A stretch of 35,401 nt of DNA from an uncultured Erysipelotrichaceae bacterium (GTDB taxonomy: Bacteria; Bacillota_I; Bacilli_A; RF39; UBA660): contig CACZST010000048.1 of NCBI GenBank assembly GCA_902783895.1, positions 1-35,401 on the forward strand. The letters run 5' to 3'. A program made the position numbers and the translations under genes. This document shows, in pieces, positions 1 to 7,218 of this stretch. The notes below the pieces were generated by a model. That model saw only the letters and a program-made list of their open reading frames with translations. It did no database searches and was not told where the DNA came from. The stretch's first letter is position 1. Each line of letters begins with the position of its first letter.

Positions 1-25
1 ATCTCCTTTCCAATGAGATATTATA
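1..25 (-). promoter_or_regulatory. RBS and -10 of a divergent gene lying off the left edge
   Basis: Read on the minus strand, positions 11-1 give GGAAAGGAGAT, a strong ribosome binding site pointing off the left edge. Positions 25-20 read TATAAT. A minus-strand gene therefore probably starts just outside the window and is transcribed away from ftsY. No convincing -35 was found. Confidence 0.5.
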
Positions 26-52
26 CTATATATTAGTGGTATCTTTTTAACT

Positions 53-69
53 AATGATAAGGTATCATT
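53..69. promoter_or_regulatory. Inverted repeat between divergent promoters
   Basis: Two 7-base arms, AATGATA (53-59) and TATCATT (63-69), are separated by AGG. The repeat lies between the leftward -10 near 20-25 and the ftsY promoter. It has no following U-run, so it is not a terminator. A protein-binding operator is possible but the site could also be chance in AT-rich DNA. Confidence 0.3.
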
Positions 70-103
70 TTAAAAAAGGATTAACAAAATACCTTATATA
101 ATA

Positions 104-132
104 TTGCTTTATAACTAATTTTGCTATATAAT
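104..132 (+). promoter_or_regulatory. Promoter of the ftsY operon
   Basis: TTGCTT (104-109) and TATAAT (127-132) are separated by 17 bases, a sigma-A type arrangement. Transcription would begin near 139, just ahead of the AGGAGT ribosome binding site at 145-150. This placement rules out the upstream ATG at 131, which lies inside the -10 box. Confidence 0.7.
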
Positions 133-160
133 GATTAAAGAAATAGGAGTAAGGATAGAT

Positions 161-1141
161 ATGGGATTATTTGATAAATTTAAAAATATTTTTACAAAAG
201 AAGAAAAAGAAGAAACAAAATCATATGATGAAGGCTTAAAAAAAACAAGAGATAATTTTCTTTCATCATTACTTAACTTAAATAAACACTATACTAAAAT
301 TGATGATGAATACTTTGAAGAATTAGAAGAAATATTTATCATGGCTGATATTGGTGTTGACACAGTTATGAAAATAATTGATAAATTAAAACAAAGAGTA
401 AAAAAAGAAAATATCGAATCTCCTGAAAAATTAAAAGATATTATAGTTGATGAAATGTTTATAATTTATGTTGATAATGATATTATCACAAATAAAATAA
501 ACTACAGTAAAGATGGTCCAACAGTTATTTTATTCGTTGGTGTAAATGGTGCGGGTAAAACAACTACCATTGGTAAACTAGCTTACAAATTAAAAAATGA
601 AGGTAAAAAAGTTTTAATGGTCGCTGGTGACACTTTCAGAGCTGGTGCTACTGAACAACTTGATGAATGGGCAAATAGGGTAGGTATCGACATTATAAGT
701 AAACAAACTGAGGAAGCCGATCCAGTAAGTATAATGTATGATGGTGCCAAAAAAGCCAAAGAAGAAAACTATGATGTCTTATTAATAGATACCGCAGGTA
801 GACTTCAAAATAAAGTAAACCTTATGAAAGAACTTGAAAAAATAAATAAGGTATTAGGTAAATTAATACCAGATGCCCCACACGAGACATTACTTGTAAT
901 TGATGCCACAACAGGTCAAAATGGTGTTTCTCAAGCTAAAAGCTTCAAAGAAATAACTAATATTACAGGTATTGTTTTAACTAAATTAGATGGTACTGCC
1001 AAAGGTGGTATTGTCCTTGCTATAAAAGATACAATTGGTATCCCTGTTAAATTTGTTGGACTTGGCGAAAAAGAAACAGATTTAAAAACTTTTGATATTG
1101 AAAAATATATATATGGTTTATTTAAGGAGATGGATGAATGA
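161..1141 (+). CDS. ftsY: Signal recognition particle receptor FtsY
   Basis: FtsY is the SRP receptor GTPase. It pairs with Ffh on nascent chains at the membrane and hands them to the Sec translocon. The 326-residue product starts MGLFDKFKNIF, lacks the long acidic A domain of E. coli FtsY, and has the four-helix N domain followed by the G domain. The G1 P-loop GVNGAGKTTT is near residue 127, DTAGR near residue 210, and TKLDGTAKGG follows, all diagnostic of SRP GTPases. The start at 161 is preferred over 131 because AGGAGT lies 10 bases upstream and 131 falls in the promoter -10. The stop overlaps the next gene by 4 bases (ATGA). It is the first gene of a five-gene operon that also carries ylxM. 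Confidence 0.96.
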   Translation: MGLFDKFKNIFTKEEKEETKSYDEGLKKTRDNFLSSLLNLNKHYTKIDDEYFEELEEIFIMADIGVDTVMKIIDKLKQRVKKENIESPEKLKDIIVDEMFIIYVDNDIITNKINYSKDGPTVILFVGVNGAGKTTTIGKLAYKLKNEGKKVLMVAGDTFRAGATEQLDEWANRVGIDIISKQTEEADPVSIMYDGAKKAKEENYDVLLIDTAGRLQNKVNLMKELEKINKVLGKLIPDAPHETLLVIDATTGQNGVSQAKSFKEITNITGIVLTKLDGTAKGGIVLAIKDTIGIPVKFVGLGEKETDLKTFDIEKYIYGLFKEMDE

Positions 1142-1383
1142 AAAAATTACCTCTTGACTTAAAAATCCAATTTGTAATGTCAATAATATTATTAATTTTA
1201 TTAGTAATTACAATATTTAATCATAATTTTCTAGTTTTTAGTGAAATTATGATGGGACTTACATTATTAGTTATGGCCTATAATAATCAAACCTTTTACA
1301 AAAGAAAAAATTTAACAATAATATACATAGTATTTGGTGTATTAGTAATTTTAATGACAATATTAAAGGCTATATATGGATAA
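1138..1383 (+). CDS. Small three-helix membrane protein, unknown function
   Basis: This 81-residue protein is not recognised. It has a short basic N-terminus (MKKLPLDLK) followed by hydrophobic stretches at about 11-28, 30-47 and 60-79, with a basic loop (KRKN) between the second and third. That predicts three membrane segments. It is translationally coupled on both sides, overlapping ftsY by 4 bases and ylxM by 8 bases. The position between two SRP-pathway genes suggests a link to membrane protein targeting, but this is context only. Confidence 0.75.
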   Translation: MKKLPLDLKIQFVMSIILLILLVITIFNHNFLVFSEIMMGLTLLVMAYNNQTFYKRKNLTIIYIVFGVLVILMTILKAIYG

Positions 1384-1666
1384 AACAATATACTTAACCA
1401 ATTTATATGATTATTATGGTGAACTTTTAACCAAAAAACAACAATCATATTTCGAAGATTATTATTTCAATAACTTAAGCCTATCTGAAATTGCCGAAAA
1501 TGAAAATGTTTCAAGAAATGCCGCATACAGTCAAATTAAAAACGCTGAAGAAAAGCTAAATTATTATGAAGATATACTAAACCTTTATAATAAGTCAAAA
1601 GAAATAAAAAAAATCATAAAAAAATTAGATAAAGATACAAAACAAAAAATAGAAGAGTTAATATAG
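1376..1666 (+). CDS. ylxM: YlxM-family (UPF0122) helix-turn-helix protein
   Basis: YlxM proteins are small sigma-70-region-4-like HTH proteins encoded beside ffh or ftsY in Firmicutes and linked to SRP function. This 96-residue product has the family pattern: an N-terminal segment with LTKKQQSYFEDYYF, then the HTH LSLSEIAENENVSRNAAYSQIKNAEEKL (roughly residues 34-61), then a Lys/Glu-rich helical tail. The usual partner ffh is not in the window; instead ylxM sits two genes after ftsY. The start overlaps the preceding membrane-protein gene by 8 bases, implying coupled translation. Confidence 0.88.
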   Translation: MDKTIYLTNLYDYYGELLTKKQQSYFEDYYFNNLSLSEIAENENVSRNAAYSQIKNAEEKLNYYEDILNLYNKSKEIKKIIKKLDKDTKQKIEELI

Positions 1667-1677
1667 GAGGAGAAATT

Positions 1678-3435
1678 ATGTTTGGAAAAATAGTTTATAT
1701 TAGTGATACAGAGGCTCACGTTCAGTTAGCAAACACTGAAGGTGGACTTAATACCAATATAATGAATATGCACGTCATATTTGAAGATGAAAATAAAAAA
1801 ATATTAGGTGAAGTTGAAGATATCAATGATGAAATAATTAAAATCAGATTCTTAGGCGAGATTGCAGGTGGTAAATTTGTAGGTGGTGTAATTAGAAAAC
1901 CAACCTTTAATGCCAGTTTAAGATTAATCTCTAAAGATGAAATATCATTATTAGTAGGTGAGGATACCCCATCAACATTTGTGCTTGGAGAAAGTCCTCT
2001 TTACGATAGTACACCAATCAGAATTGATATCAATGACCTATTTAGTAGTCATATGTCAATATTTGGAAACAGTGGTTCAGGTAAATCCTGTGGAGTCGCT
2101 AGATTACTTCAAAATGTTTTCTCTAATCCAAAAGTACTACCATTTAGAGCAAACTTCTTTATTTTTGATGCTTATGGTGAATACCATAATGCCTTGCAAA
2201 ATATCAATCAAATAAACCCTAACTTAGATTTTAAATTTTATACAACTAATGTTAATCAAACAGATGGTGAAATATTAAGTATTCCATTATGGCTTTTAGG
2301 TATTGATGATATGGCTTTACTCTTAAGAGCCGAAAAACACTCACAATTAACAATTATCGAAAGAATGCTTAAATTAGTTAATATATTTGCATCCAAAGAT
2401 GAAATGAGTATTAAATATCAAAACCATTTAATAGCTAAAGCAATTATGACCATTTTATATACAAATCAAACAGCAAGTAGTAAAAGAAATGATGTCTTTA
2501 AAATCTTAGCTACATGTTCAACTGAACAATTTAATCTAGAAGCACCAGTTCAAGGAATTGGTTATACAAGAAAATTTAGAGAATGCTTTACAATTGATAC
2601 TCACGGACAATTCCCTGAAAGTATTTTAATGACTGAATATGTCACAAGTTTCATTGATGAATCATTAGATACATATGAACCAAATGAAATAAAATATTAT
2701 ACATTAGAAGATCTAGAAAGAGCACTAGAATTTACCCTAATTTCAGAAGGATTATTAAATAATGTTGAAAGTTACGCTGACGCTATTACTTTAAAAGTAA
2801 GACTTCATTCATTAACAATTTCAGCAAATTCTCGTTATTTAAGATATCCAAACTTTATTACTATGGAAAATTATATCGCTACATTAGTTGCTAAAAATGG
2901 TAAAAAAGCTCAAGTAATTAACTTTAACTTAGAAGATGTCGAAGATTGGTTTGCGAAAGTAGTTGTTAAAATATATACAAAAATGTTATTCGAATTTGCT
3001 AAAAACTTAAAAGATAGAGCATCAATACCATTCCACATCTTTGTTGAAGAGGCACATAGATATGTCCAAAGAGATGGTGACGTTGAATTAATCGGTTATA
3101 ACATCTTTGAAAGAGCCGCTAAAGAAGGACGTAAATACGGATTAATATTTAACCTAATATCTCAAAGACCAGTTGAAATATCTGATACCGTTATCTCTCA
3201 GTGTGCGAATTTCTTAATCTTTAAAATAACTCACCCAAGAGATTTAGATTATATAACAAAAATGCTTCCAAACATATCTGCAGACATTGTTGAAAAACAA
3301 AAAACATTACAGCCAGGAACATGTATGGCCTTTGGATCTGCATTTAAGATTCCAACAATCGTAAGAATGCAAATGCCAAACCCAGCACCTTCAAGTAGTA
3401 GTTGTGATGTTTATAAAACATGGCAGGCTAGTTAA
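1678..3435 (+). CDS. HerA-type hexameric ATPase (DUF87/HAS-barrel)
   Basis: The 585-residue protein is a FtsK/HerA superfamily ATPase. An N-terminal HAS-barrel-like beta region (about 1-95) precedes the ATPase core. Walker A GNSGSGKS is at 130-137 and FIFDAYGEYH follows near 160. Walker B is IFVEEAH near 454-460, followed by the HerA signature AAKEGRKYGL, SQRPVEISDTVISQC and ITHPRDLDYI. HerA proteins form DNA-translocating hexamers, in archaea with the nuclease NurA and in some bacteria with Sir2 or other defence effectors. No nuclease or effector is adjacent here. AGGAGGAG lies just upstream of the ATG, and the stop overlaps the next gene by one base (TAATG). The DNA role is inferred from the family. 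Confidence 0.9.
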   Translation: MFGKIVYISDTEAHVQLANTEGGLNTNIMNMHVIFEDENKKILGEVEDINDEIIKIRFLGEIAGGKFVGGVIRKPTFNASLRLISKDEISLLVGEDTPSTFVLGESPLYDSTPIRIDINDLFSSHMSIFGNSGSGKSCGVARLLQNVFSNPKVLPFRANFFIFDAYGEYHNALQNINQINPNLDFKFYTTNVNQTDGEILSIPLWLLGIDDMALLLRAEKHSQLTIIERMLKLVNIFASKDEMSIKYQNHLIAKAIMTILYTNQTASSKRNDVFKILATCSTEQFNLEAPVQGIGYTRKFRECFTIDTHGQFPESILMTEYVTSFIDESLDTYEPNEIKYYTLEDLERALEFTLISEGLLNNVESYADAITLKVRLHSLTISANSRYLRYPNFITMENYIATLVAKNGKKAQVINFNLEDVEDWFAKVVVKIYTKMLFEFAKNLKDRASIPFHIFVEEAHRYVQRDGDVELIGYNIFERAAKEGRKYGLIFNLISQRPVEISDTVISQCANFLIFKITHPRDLDYITKMLPNISADIVEKQKTLQPGTCMAFGSAFKIPTIVRMQMPNPAPSSSSCDVYKTWQAS

Positions 3436-3860
3436 TGCCAAAAGAAATAAAACCAGTAAACAAATTAAAAGTATTTATAATAATACTTTTAATAATATTC
3501 GCCGTATTTTTAAACATCTCATCTATTTTTAAAGAAGAGACTCAAGAAATTCAAAATTTAAATAATATAAATTTAAAATCAAAATCTATCAATTATTTAT
3601 TTTTTGATAAAATAAAAATAACAAAAATTAGTAATAATTACATAATTACAAGTAAAGTCACAAATCAAACATCTAACACGTTATCTTTAACCCCCATAAC
3701 CGTAATAATTAAAGATAGTAGTGGTAAAAATTTAATAAATAGTATTGCTTACTTAGGAGATAAAATAAATCCTGAAGAAAGTAAAACATTATATATTAAA
3801 ACTAATCAAGATTTAAAAGATGCCCGTGACATTGAAATAAAAGTTCAAACAAGTCTTTGA
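3435..3860 (+). CDS. Membrane-anchored Ig-like (FxLYD-type) protein, unknown function
   Basis: The 141-residue protein has a basic N-terminus, one membrane segment at about 13-29 (VFIIILLIIFAVFL), a short linker, and a C-terminal beta-rich domain from about 50. The domain pattern (KITKISNNYIITSKVTNQT ... ITVIIKDSSGKNL ... INPEESKTLYIK) resembles FxLYD/DUF3426 immunoglobulin-like modules, which are usually extracytoplasmic. The family match is by eye and tentative. Its start codon overlaps the HerA stop by one base, so the two products are made together. A strong terminator begins inside its last codons. Confidence 0.7.
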   Translation: MPKEIKPVNKLKVFIIILLIIFAVFLNISSIFKEETQEIQNLNNINLKSKSINYLFFDKIKITKISNNYIITSKVTNQTSNTLSLTPITVIIKDSSGKNLINSIAYLGDKINPEESKTLYIKTNQDLKDARDIEIKVQTSL

Positions 3861-3869
3861 ACTTTTTAT
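3841..3869 (+). terminator. Intrinsic terminator of the ftsY-herA operon
   Basis: A perfect 9-bp stem, AAGTTCAAA (3841-3849) with TTTGAACTT (3856-3864), loop CAAGTC, is followed by TTTATT. The 5' arm overlaps the end of the Ig-like gene and its stop codon lies in the 3' arm. Confidence 0.85.
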
Positions 3870-3882
3870 TATACTCTAAGTT

Positions 3883-3911
3883 TTGTCAATATTAAATTTT
3901 TATGATATTAT
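3883..3911 (+). promoter_or_regulatory. Promoter of the orphan small RNA
   Basis: TTGTCA (3883-3888), a 17-base spacer and TATTAT (3906-3911) form a good sigma-A promoter. It directly follows the upstream terminator and no open reading frame starts downstream before the next terminator at 4029. Confidence 0.7.
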
Positions 3912-3916
3912 GAATA

Positions 3917-4029
3917 CGTCAAGGAAACTTGCATAAAATAAAAAAGGGAAATATTCAGTTTCGTCAAGTTGAATATCTACCCAACTAAAATTGATTAGAC
4001 ACTTATTCTAGCGAATGAGTATTTTTTTT
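3917..4029 (+). ncRNA. Candidate ~113-nt structured small RNA, family not recognised
   Basis: The stretch between the promoter ending at 3911 and the terminator at 4001-4029 has no ORF but has RNA-like pairing. Hairpin 1 is CAAG/GAAA/CTTG (3920-3931), a GNRA tetraloop. Hairpin 2 pairs ATATTCA (3951-3957) with TGAATAT (3970-3976), capped below by GGG (3946-3948) with CCC (3980-3982) across an internal loop. CAAGT in the loop of hairpin 2 (3965-3969) can instead pair with ACTTG (3927-3931), giving a pseudoknot that competes with hairpin 1. It does not match SRP RNA, tmRNA, 6S, RNase P, T-box or common riboswitch cores as I know them. A trans-acting RNA or a conserved structural RNA is likely. 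Function unknown. Confidence 0.55.
4001..4029 (+). terminator. Terminator of the candidate small RNA
   Basis: ACTTATTC (4001-4008) pairs with GAATGAGT (4013-4020) around the loop TAGC, with one G-U pair. It is followed by a run of eight T at 4022-4029. Confidence 0.85.
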
Positions 4030-4088
4030 ATTACTATCATTTATTTAATAAATAGAAATCTAAACTATTAATATAATCAAATAAATGA

Positions 4089-4094
4089 TATAAT
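4089..4094 (+). promoter_or_regulatory. -10 element upstream of tRNA-Arg
   Basis: A consensus TATAAT ends 8 bases before the tRNA 5' end. The region 17 bases further upstream (TATTAA-like) is a poor -35, so the assignment rests mainly on position. Confidence 0.5.
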
Positions 4095-4102
4095 CAAAGT
4101 AT

Positions 4103-4179
4103 GTCTTAGTAGCTCAGTAGGATAGAGTGTGACCCTCCGAAGGTCAAGGTCGGCAGTTCGATTCTGCCCTAAGACACCA
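4103..4179 (+). tRNA. tRNA-Arg, anticodon CCG
   Basis: The cloverleaf is complete. Acceptor GTCTTAG pairs with CTAAGAC, and the D arm contains AGCTCAGTAGGATAGAG. The anticodon stem TGACC/GGTCA encloses the loop CTCCGAA, giving anticodon CCG (reads CGG). The T arm is GGCAG-TTCGATT-CTGCC. The 3' CCA is encoded (4177-4179). The gene stands alone as a single transcript. Confidence 0.95.
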
Positions 4180-4218
4180 TATTGAATATAATTTTTTTAA
4201 ATAGAAAAGGGAGCAAAA

Positions 4219-4848
4219 ATGAATAAATCATTAACAACGATTTCAATCGCAATAATAATTATAGTTATAGGAGTCGCTATTGTAATAATTTTCACAAATG
4301 ATGCTAAGAAATTTGTCGACCAAGGAGTACCTAAAGACTTGCAAACAAATAAAATAAAAAATCCTTTAGGAAAAACACTTGTTGTATATTATTCAGCCAC
4401 AGGAACGACAAAAAAAATAGTCTTAGAAATCGCCAAGGACTTAAAAGCGGACACTTTTGAAATAAAAACAGAAACTAATTATACATCTGAAGATTTAGAT
4501 TGGACAAATAAAAATTCTAAAGTTTCAAAAGAATATAATGATAAAACATTAAGAAATAATAAATTAATAAAAGATACTCCAGATAATTGGGATAGCTATG
4601 AAACAGTATTTATAGGTTATCCAATTTGGTGGGATATAGCCGCTTGGCCAGCCGAAACTTTCGTTAAAAAGAACAATTTCCTAAACAAAAATGTAATCCC
4701 ATTTTGTACAGCTATAACTTCATCAATAGGAGAAAGTAGTCAAATGCTTTCCGAGCAAGCAAACGGTGGCAATTGGGAAAACGGACAATGTTTTTATCCA
4801 ACTTCAGACTCTGCAGAAGTTAAAGTTTGGCTTGATAGTTTGGAGTAG
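4219..4848 (+). CDS. Membrane-anchored flavodoxin-like protein
   Basis: The 209-residue product has an N-terminal membrane anchor (about residues 5-26, TISIAIIIIVIGVAIVIIFT) and then a flavodoxin_4-type domain. The FMN phosphate loop is in LVVYYSATGTTKKIV. Further family motifs are DNWDSYETVFIGYPIWWDIAAWPAETF and IPFCTAITSSIGESS. Flavodoxins carry electrons through bound FMN; anchored versions are thought to work at the membrane face. GGGAGC lies 8 bases before the ATG. There is no lipobox Cys, so a transmembrane rather than lipid anchor is likely. The redox partner cannot be told from context. Confidence 0.88.
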   Translation: MNKSLTTISIAIIIIVIGVAIVIIFTNDAKKFVDQGVPKDLQTNKIKNPLGKTLVVYYSATGTTKKIVLEIAKDLKADTFEIKTETNYTSEDLDWTNKNSKVSKEYNDKTLRNNKLIKDTPDNWDSYETVFIGYPIWWDIAAWPAETFVKKNNFLNKNVIPFCTAITSSIGESSQMLSEQANGGNWENGQCFYPTSDSAEVKVWLDSLE

Positions 4849-4877
4849 AAAGTATGTTAAAATATACTATCAATATT

Positions 4878-4900
4878 TATATAAAAACATATTTTATATA
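4878..4900 (+). other. AT-only hairpin between flavodoxin and cysteine-synthase-like genes
   Basis: TATATAAAA (4878-4886) and TTTTATATA (4892-4900) are perfect inverted arms around ACATA. It could be a weak terminator of the flavodoxin gene or a leader structure. All-AT stems are common by chance in such DNA. Confidence 0.3.
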
Positions 4901-4919
4901 TTAGAAAGAAGTGTTTATA

Positions 4920-5891
4920 ATGTTTAGTAAAAATGATGTTATTGGAAATACACCAATGATAAAGATAAATTATAAATATAATGGAAATTATAACAAAATT
5001 TATGCAAAACTTGAGTATTATAATATAACAGGAAGTATAAAAGATAGAGTAGCATTTTATATAATCAATAATGCCAAAAAAAGAGGAGATCTAAAAGATA
5101 AAATGCCTATAATTGAGGCAACTAGTGGAAATACTGGTATTGCTTTAGCCGCTCTTGGAAGTTATTATAAACATCCTGTATATATATTTATGCCTGATTG
5201 GGTTAGCAAAGAAAGAATAAAATTAATGCAAGGTTTTGGAGCAAAGGTATTTCTTATTAGTAAAGAAGATGGAGGCTTTATAAGATGCGTTCAGGAAGCT
5301 AAAAAAATGGCTATTAAAACAAATGGATTTTTAGCTAATCAGTTTTCAAATAAGGATAATTTTTTAGCTCATTATGAAACAACAGGGGAAGAAATTATAA
5401 AACAAACTCCCGAAAAAATAGGTGGTTTTGTTTCTGGCGTTGGAACTGGTGGAACATTAATGGGAATAGGAGAAAGATTAAAAGAAGAAAATAAAAATGC
5501 AGTTATTACTGCAATTGAACCAGATAAAATGCCAATGATATCTACCGGAAAAATATTAGGTCAACATAAAATAGAAGGTATTGGAGATGACTTTATACCA
5601 GAATTATTAGATAAACATAAAATTGATAGAATAATTTTAATTAATGATGATGATGCAATAAATATGTCCAGAAAAATTTCTAAAGAGTTAGGAATAGGTG
5701 TTGGAATTTCATCAGGAGCTAACCTTTTAGGAAGTATACTACTAGCTGATGATATTAAAGATGCCGTAGTTACAGTTTTTCCAGATGATAATAAAAAGTA
5801 TTTATCTACAGAATTATTAAACGATATAGATTCTAATGAAAAATTTATATCTAATAAAATAGAATTAATAGATTATAATATAATATTTTAA
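4920..5891 (+). CDS. Cysteine synthase / cystathionine beta-synthase-like PLP enzyme
   Basis: This fold-type II PLP enzyme (323 aa) most resembles O-acetylserine sulfhydrylase, which makes cysteine from O-acetylserine and sulfide. Visible motifs are GNTP (9-12), SIKDR with the expected Schiff-base Lys41, the substrate loop ATSGNTG (67-73), the phosphate-binding GVGTGGTLMG, and GISSGAN. The length matches CysK/CysM and there is no C-terminal CBS domain. The ATG at 4920 is preferred to the in-frame GTG at 4911, which abuts the AGAAAGAAG ribosome binding site. No serine acetyltransferase or cystathionine lyase is nearby, so the substrate (O-acetylserine, serine or homocysteine route) stays open. 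Confidence 0.85.
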   Translation: MFSKNDVIGNTPMIKINYKYNGNYNKIYAKLEYYNITGSIKDRVAFYIINNAKKRGDLKDKMPIIEATSGNTGIALAALGSYYKHPVYIFMPDWVSKERIKLMQGFGAKVFLISKEDGGFIRCVQEAKKMAIKTNGFLANQFSNKDNFLAHYETTGEEIIKQTPEKIGGFVSGVGTGGTLMGIGERLKEENKNAVITAIEPDKMPMISTGKILGQHKIEGIGDDFIPELLDKHKIDRIILINDDDAINMSRKISKELGIGVGISSGANLLGSILLADDIKDAVVTVFPDDNKKYLSTELLNDIDSNEKFISNKIELIDYNIIF

Positions 5892-5897
5892 CTTTTT

Positions 5898-5922
5898 AAA
5901 GCATTTATATAAATGCTTTTTT
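5898..5922 (+). terminator. Intrinsic terminator after the cysteine-synthase-like gene
   Basis: AAAGCATTT (5898-5906) and AAATGCTTT (5911-5919) pair around ATAT and run into a T-tract. It lies 6 bases after the stop codon. Confidence 0.85.
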
Positions 5923-5978
5923 CATAATAAATGATACAAAACTTAAATAAAATACTTTTAATAATCAATGCCTTTTGA

Positions 5979-5984
5979 TATAAT
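5979..5984 (+). promoter_or_regulatory. -10 box of ackA
   Basis: TATAAT lies 24 bases before the ackA ATG, preceded by TTTTGA. The -35 region (TTTTAA near 5956) is weak. AGAAGGA (5996-6002) serves as the ribosome binding site. Confidence 0.5.
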
Positions 5985-6007
5985 ATTAAAAGGAAAGAAG
6001 GAATAAA

Positions 6008-7186
6008 ATGAAAATAATCTCAATTAATGCTGGTAGTAGCTCATTAAAATTTAGTTTATTTGATATGGACAGTGAAACAGTTATTGCCAGTGGTGTTTTT
6101 GAAAGAATCGGTATTGATGGTAGCTGTTATACTATCAAATTCAATGGTGAAAAATTCAAAGAAGAAATCGAAATGAAAGATCACACTAAAGCTGTAAGTA
6201 TTTTACTTGATAAATTAACAAGTTTAAATATTATTAAATCATTAGATGAAATCAATGGTGTAGGTCATAGAATCGTTCAAGGAAAAGATATTTTCAATGA
6301 ATCTGTATTAGTTGATGACGACGTTATGGAAAAATTAGAATCAATCAAACATTTTGCTCCACTTCATAATCCAGCAAACATGCTTGGAATAAAAGCTTTC
6401 CAAGAAGCTTTACCAAACGTTCCAATGTCAGTTGTATTCGATACTGCATTCCATCAAACAATGGACAAAGAAACTTATCTATATGCTGTACCATATGAAT
6501 GGTATGAAAAATACGGTATTAGAAAATATGGTGCTCATGGAACAAGCCATAGATATATATCAGAAACTGTTAAAGATTTACTTAAAACAGATAAATTTAA
6601 ATTAATCAGTTGTCACATCGGAAATGGTGGTTCAATTACTGCTATTAAAGATGGTAAATGTGTTGATACATCTATGGGATTCACTCCACTTGCTGGAATT
6701 ATGATGGGAACTCGTTCAGGTGACGTTGATCCATCAATCTTACCTCCAGTTATGGAAGCTGAAAATAAAACAATTGATGAAATTATTAATGATTTAAATA
6801 AAAATAGTGGTGTACTTGGACTTAGTGGAATAAGTAGTGATATGCGTGATATTGAAGCAGCTTATGAAGCCGGAAATGAAAAAGCAGTCCTAACATTCAA
6901 TAAATATATTCAAAGAATCGTTGATTATATCGCTGAATACTATGTACGCTTAGGTGGTGCTGATGTTATTGTATTTACTGCTGGAGTAGGCGAAAACAGT
7001 CCACTACTTAGAAAACTAGTTTGTGATAAATTAAAATGTCTTGGTGTTGAAATTGATGAAGAAAAGAATAATGTTAGAGGAAAACTAACTGAAATTTCTA
7101 CAAAAGATTCAAAAGTTAAAGTTTATATCATCCCAACAGATGAAGAATTAATGATCGCAAGAGACACTTTAGAATTAATTAAATAA
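6008..7186 (+). CDS. ackA: Acetate kinase
   Basis: AckA interconverts acetyl phosphate + ADP and acetate + ATP in the cytosol, usually for substrate-level ATP in fermentation. The 392-residue protein has full family length and motifs: NAGSSSLKF at the N-terminus (6-14), GHRIVQG, FDTAFHQTM, GAHGTSHRYIS, HIGNGGS, MGTRSGDVDP, and FTAGVGENS near the C-terminus. It is monocistronic, with its own -10 box and a terminator directly after the stop. The usual partner phosphotransacetylase (pta) is not in the window. Confidence 0.97.
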   Translation: MKIISINAGSSSLKFSLFDMDSETVIASGVFERIGIDGSCYTIKFNGEKFKEEIEMKDHTKAVSILLDKLTSLNIIKSLDEINGVGHRIVQGKDIFNESVLVDDDVMEKLESIKHFAPLHNPANMLGIKAFQEALPNVPMSVVFDTAFHQTMDKETYLYAVPYEWYEKYGIRKYGAHGTSHRYISETVKDLLKTDKFKLISCHIGNGGSITAIKDGKCVDTSMGFTPLAGIMMGTRSGDVDPSILPPVMEAENKTIDEIINDLNKNSGVLGLSGISSDMRDIEAAYEAGNEKAVLTFNKYIQRIVDYIAEYYVRLGGADVIVFTAGVGENSPLLRKLVCDKLKCLGVEIDEEKNNVRGKLTEISTKDSKVKVYIIPTDEELMIARDTLELIK

Positions 7187-7190
7187 CATA

Positions 7191-7218
7191 AAAGGATTAG
7201 CTTAAAAACTAATCCTTT
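7191..7218. terminator. Bidirectional terminator between ackA and the J-domain gene
   Basis: AAAGGATTAG (7191-7200) and CTAATCCTTT (7209-7218) form a perfect 10-bp stem around an 8-base loop. There is a T-rich tail to the right and a TTATGTTATTT tract on the minus strand. The convergent genes both end at it. Confidence 0.85.

Noticed and set aside
131-160. Upstream ATG start for ftsY
   Set aside because: The ATG lies in the -10 box of the promoter, and a well-placed AGGAGT serves the ATG at 161.
1678-3860. HerA-based defence system (HerA with Sir2, NurA or another nuclease)
   Set aside because: No nuclease or effector gene is adjacent; the coupled gene is a small membrane protein and the operon carries housekeeping SRP genes.
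3951-3990. TATCTACC and nearby stems recalling a purine riboswitch core
   Set aside because: The conserved loops and the three-way junction order of purine riboswitches are not present, and the unit ends in a terminator followed by a tRNA, not a purine gene.
3917-4029. SRP RNA identity for the small RNA, given the nearby SRP genes
   Set aside because: The conserved S-domain (the GGAAGGAAGCAG-type loop region) is absent.
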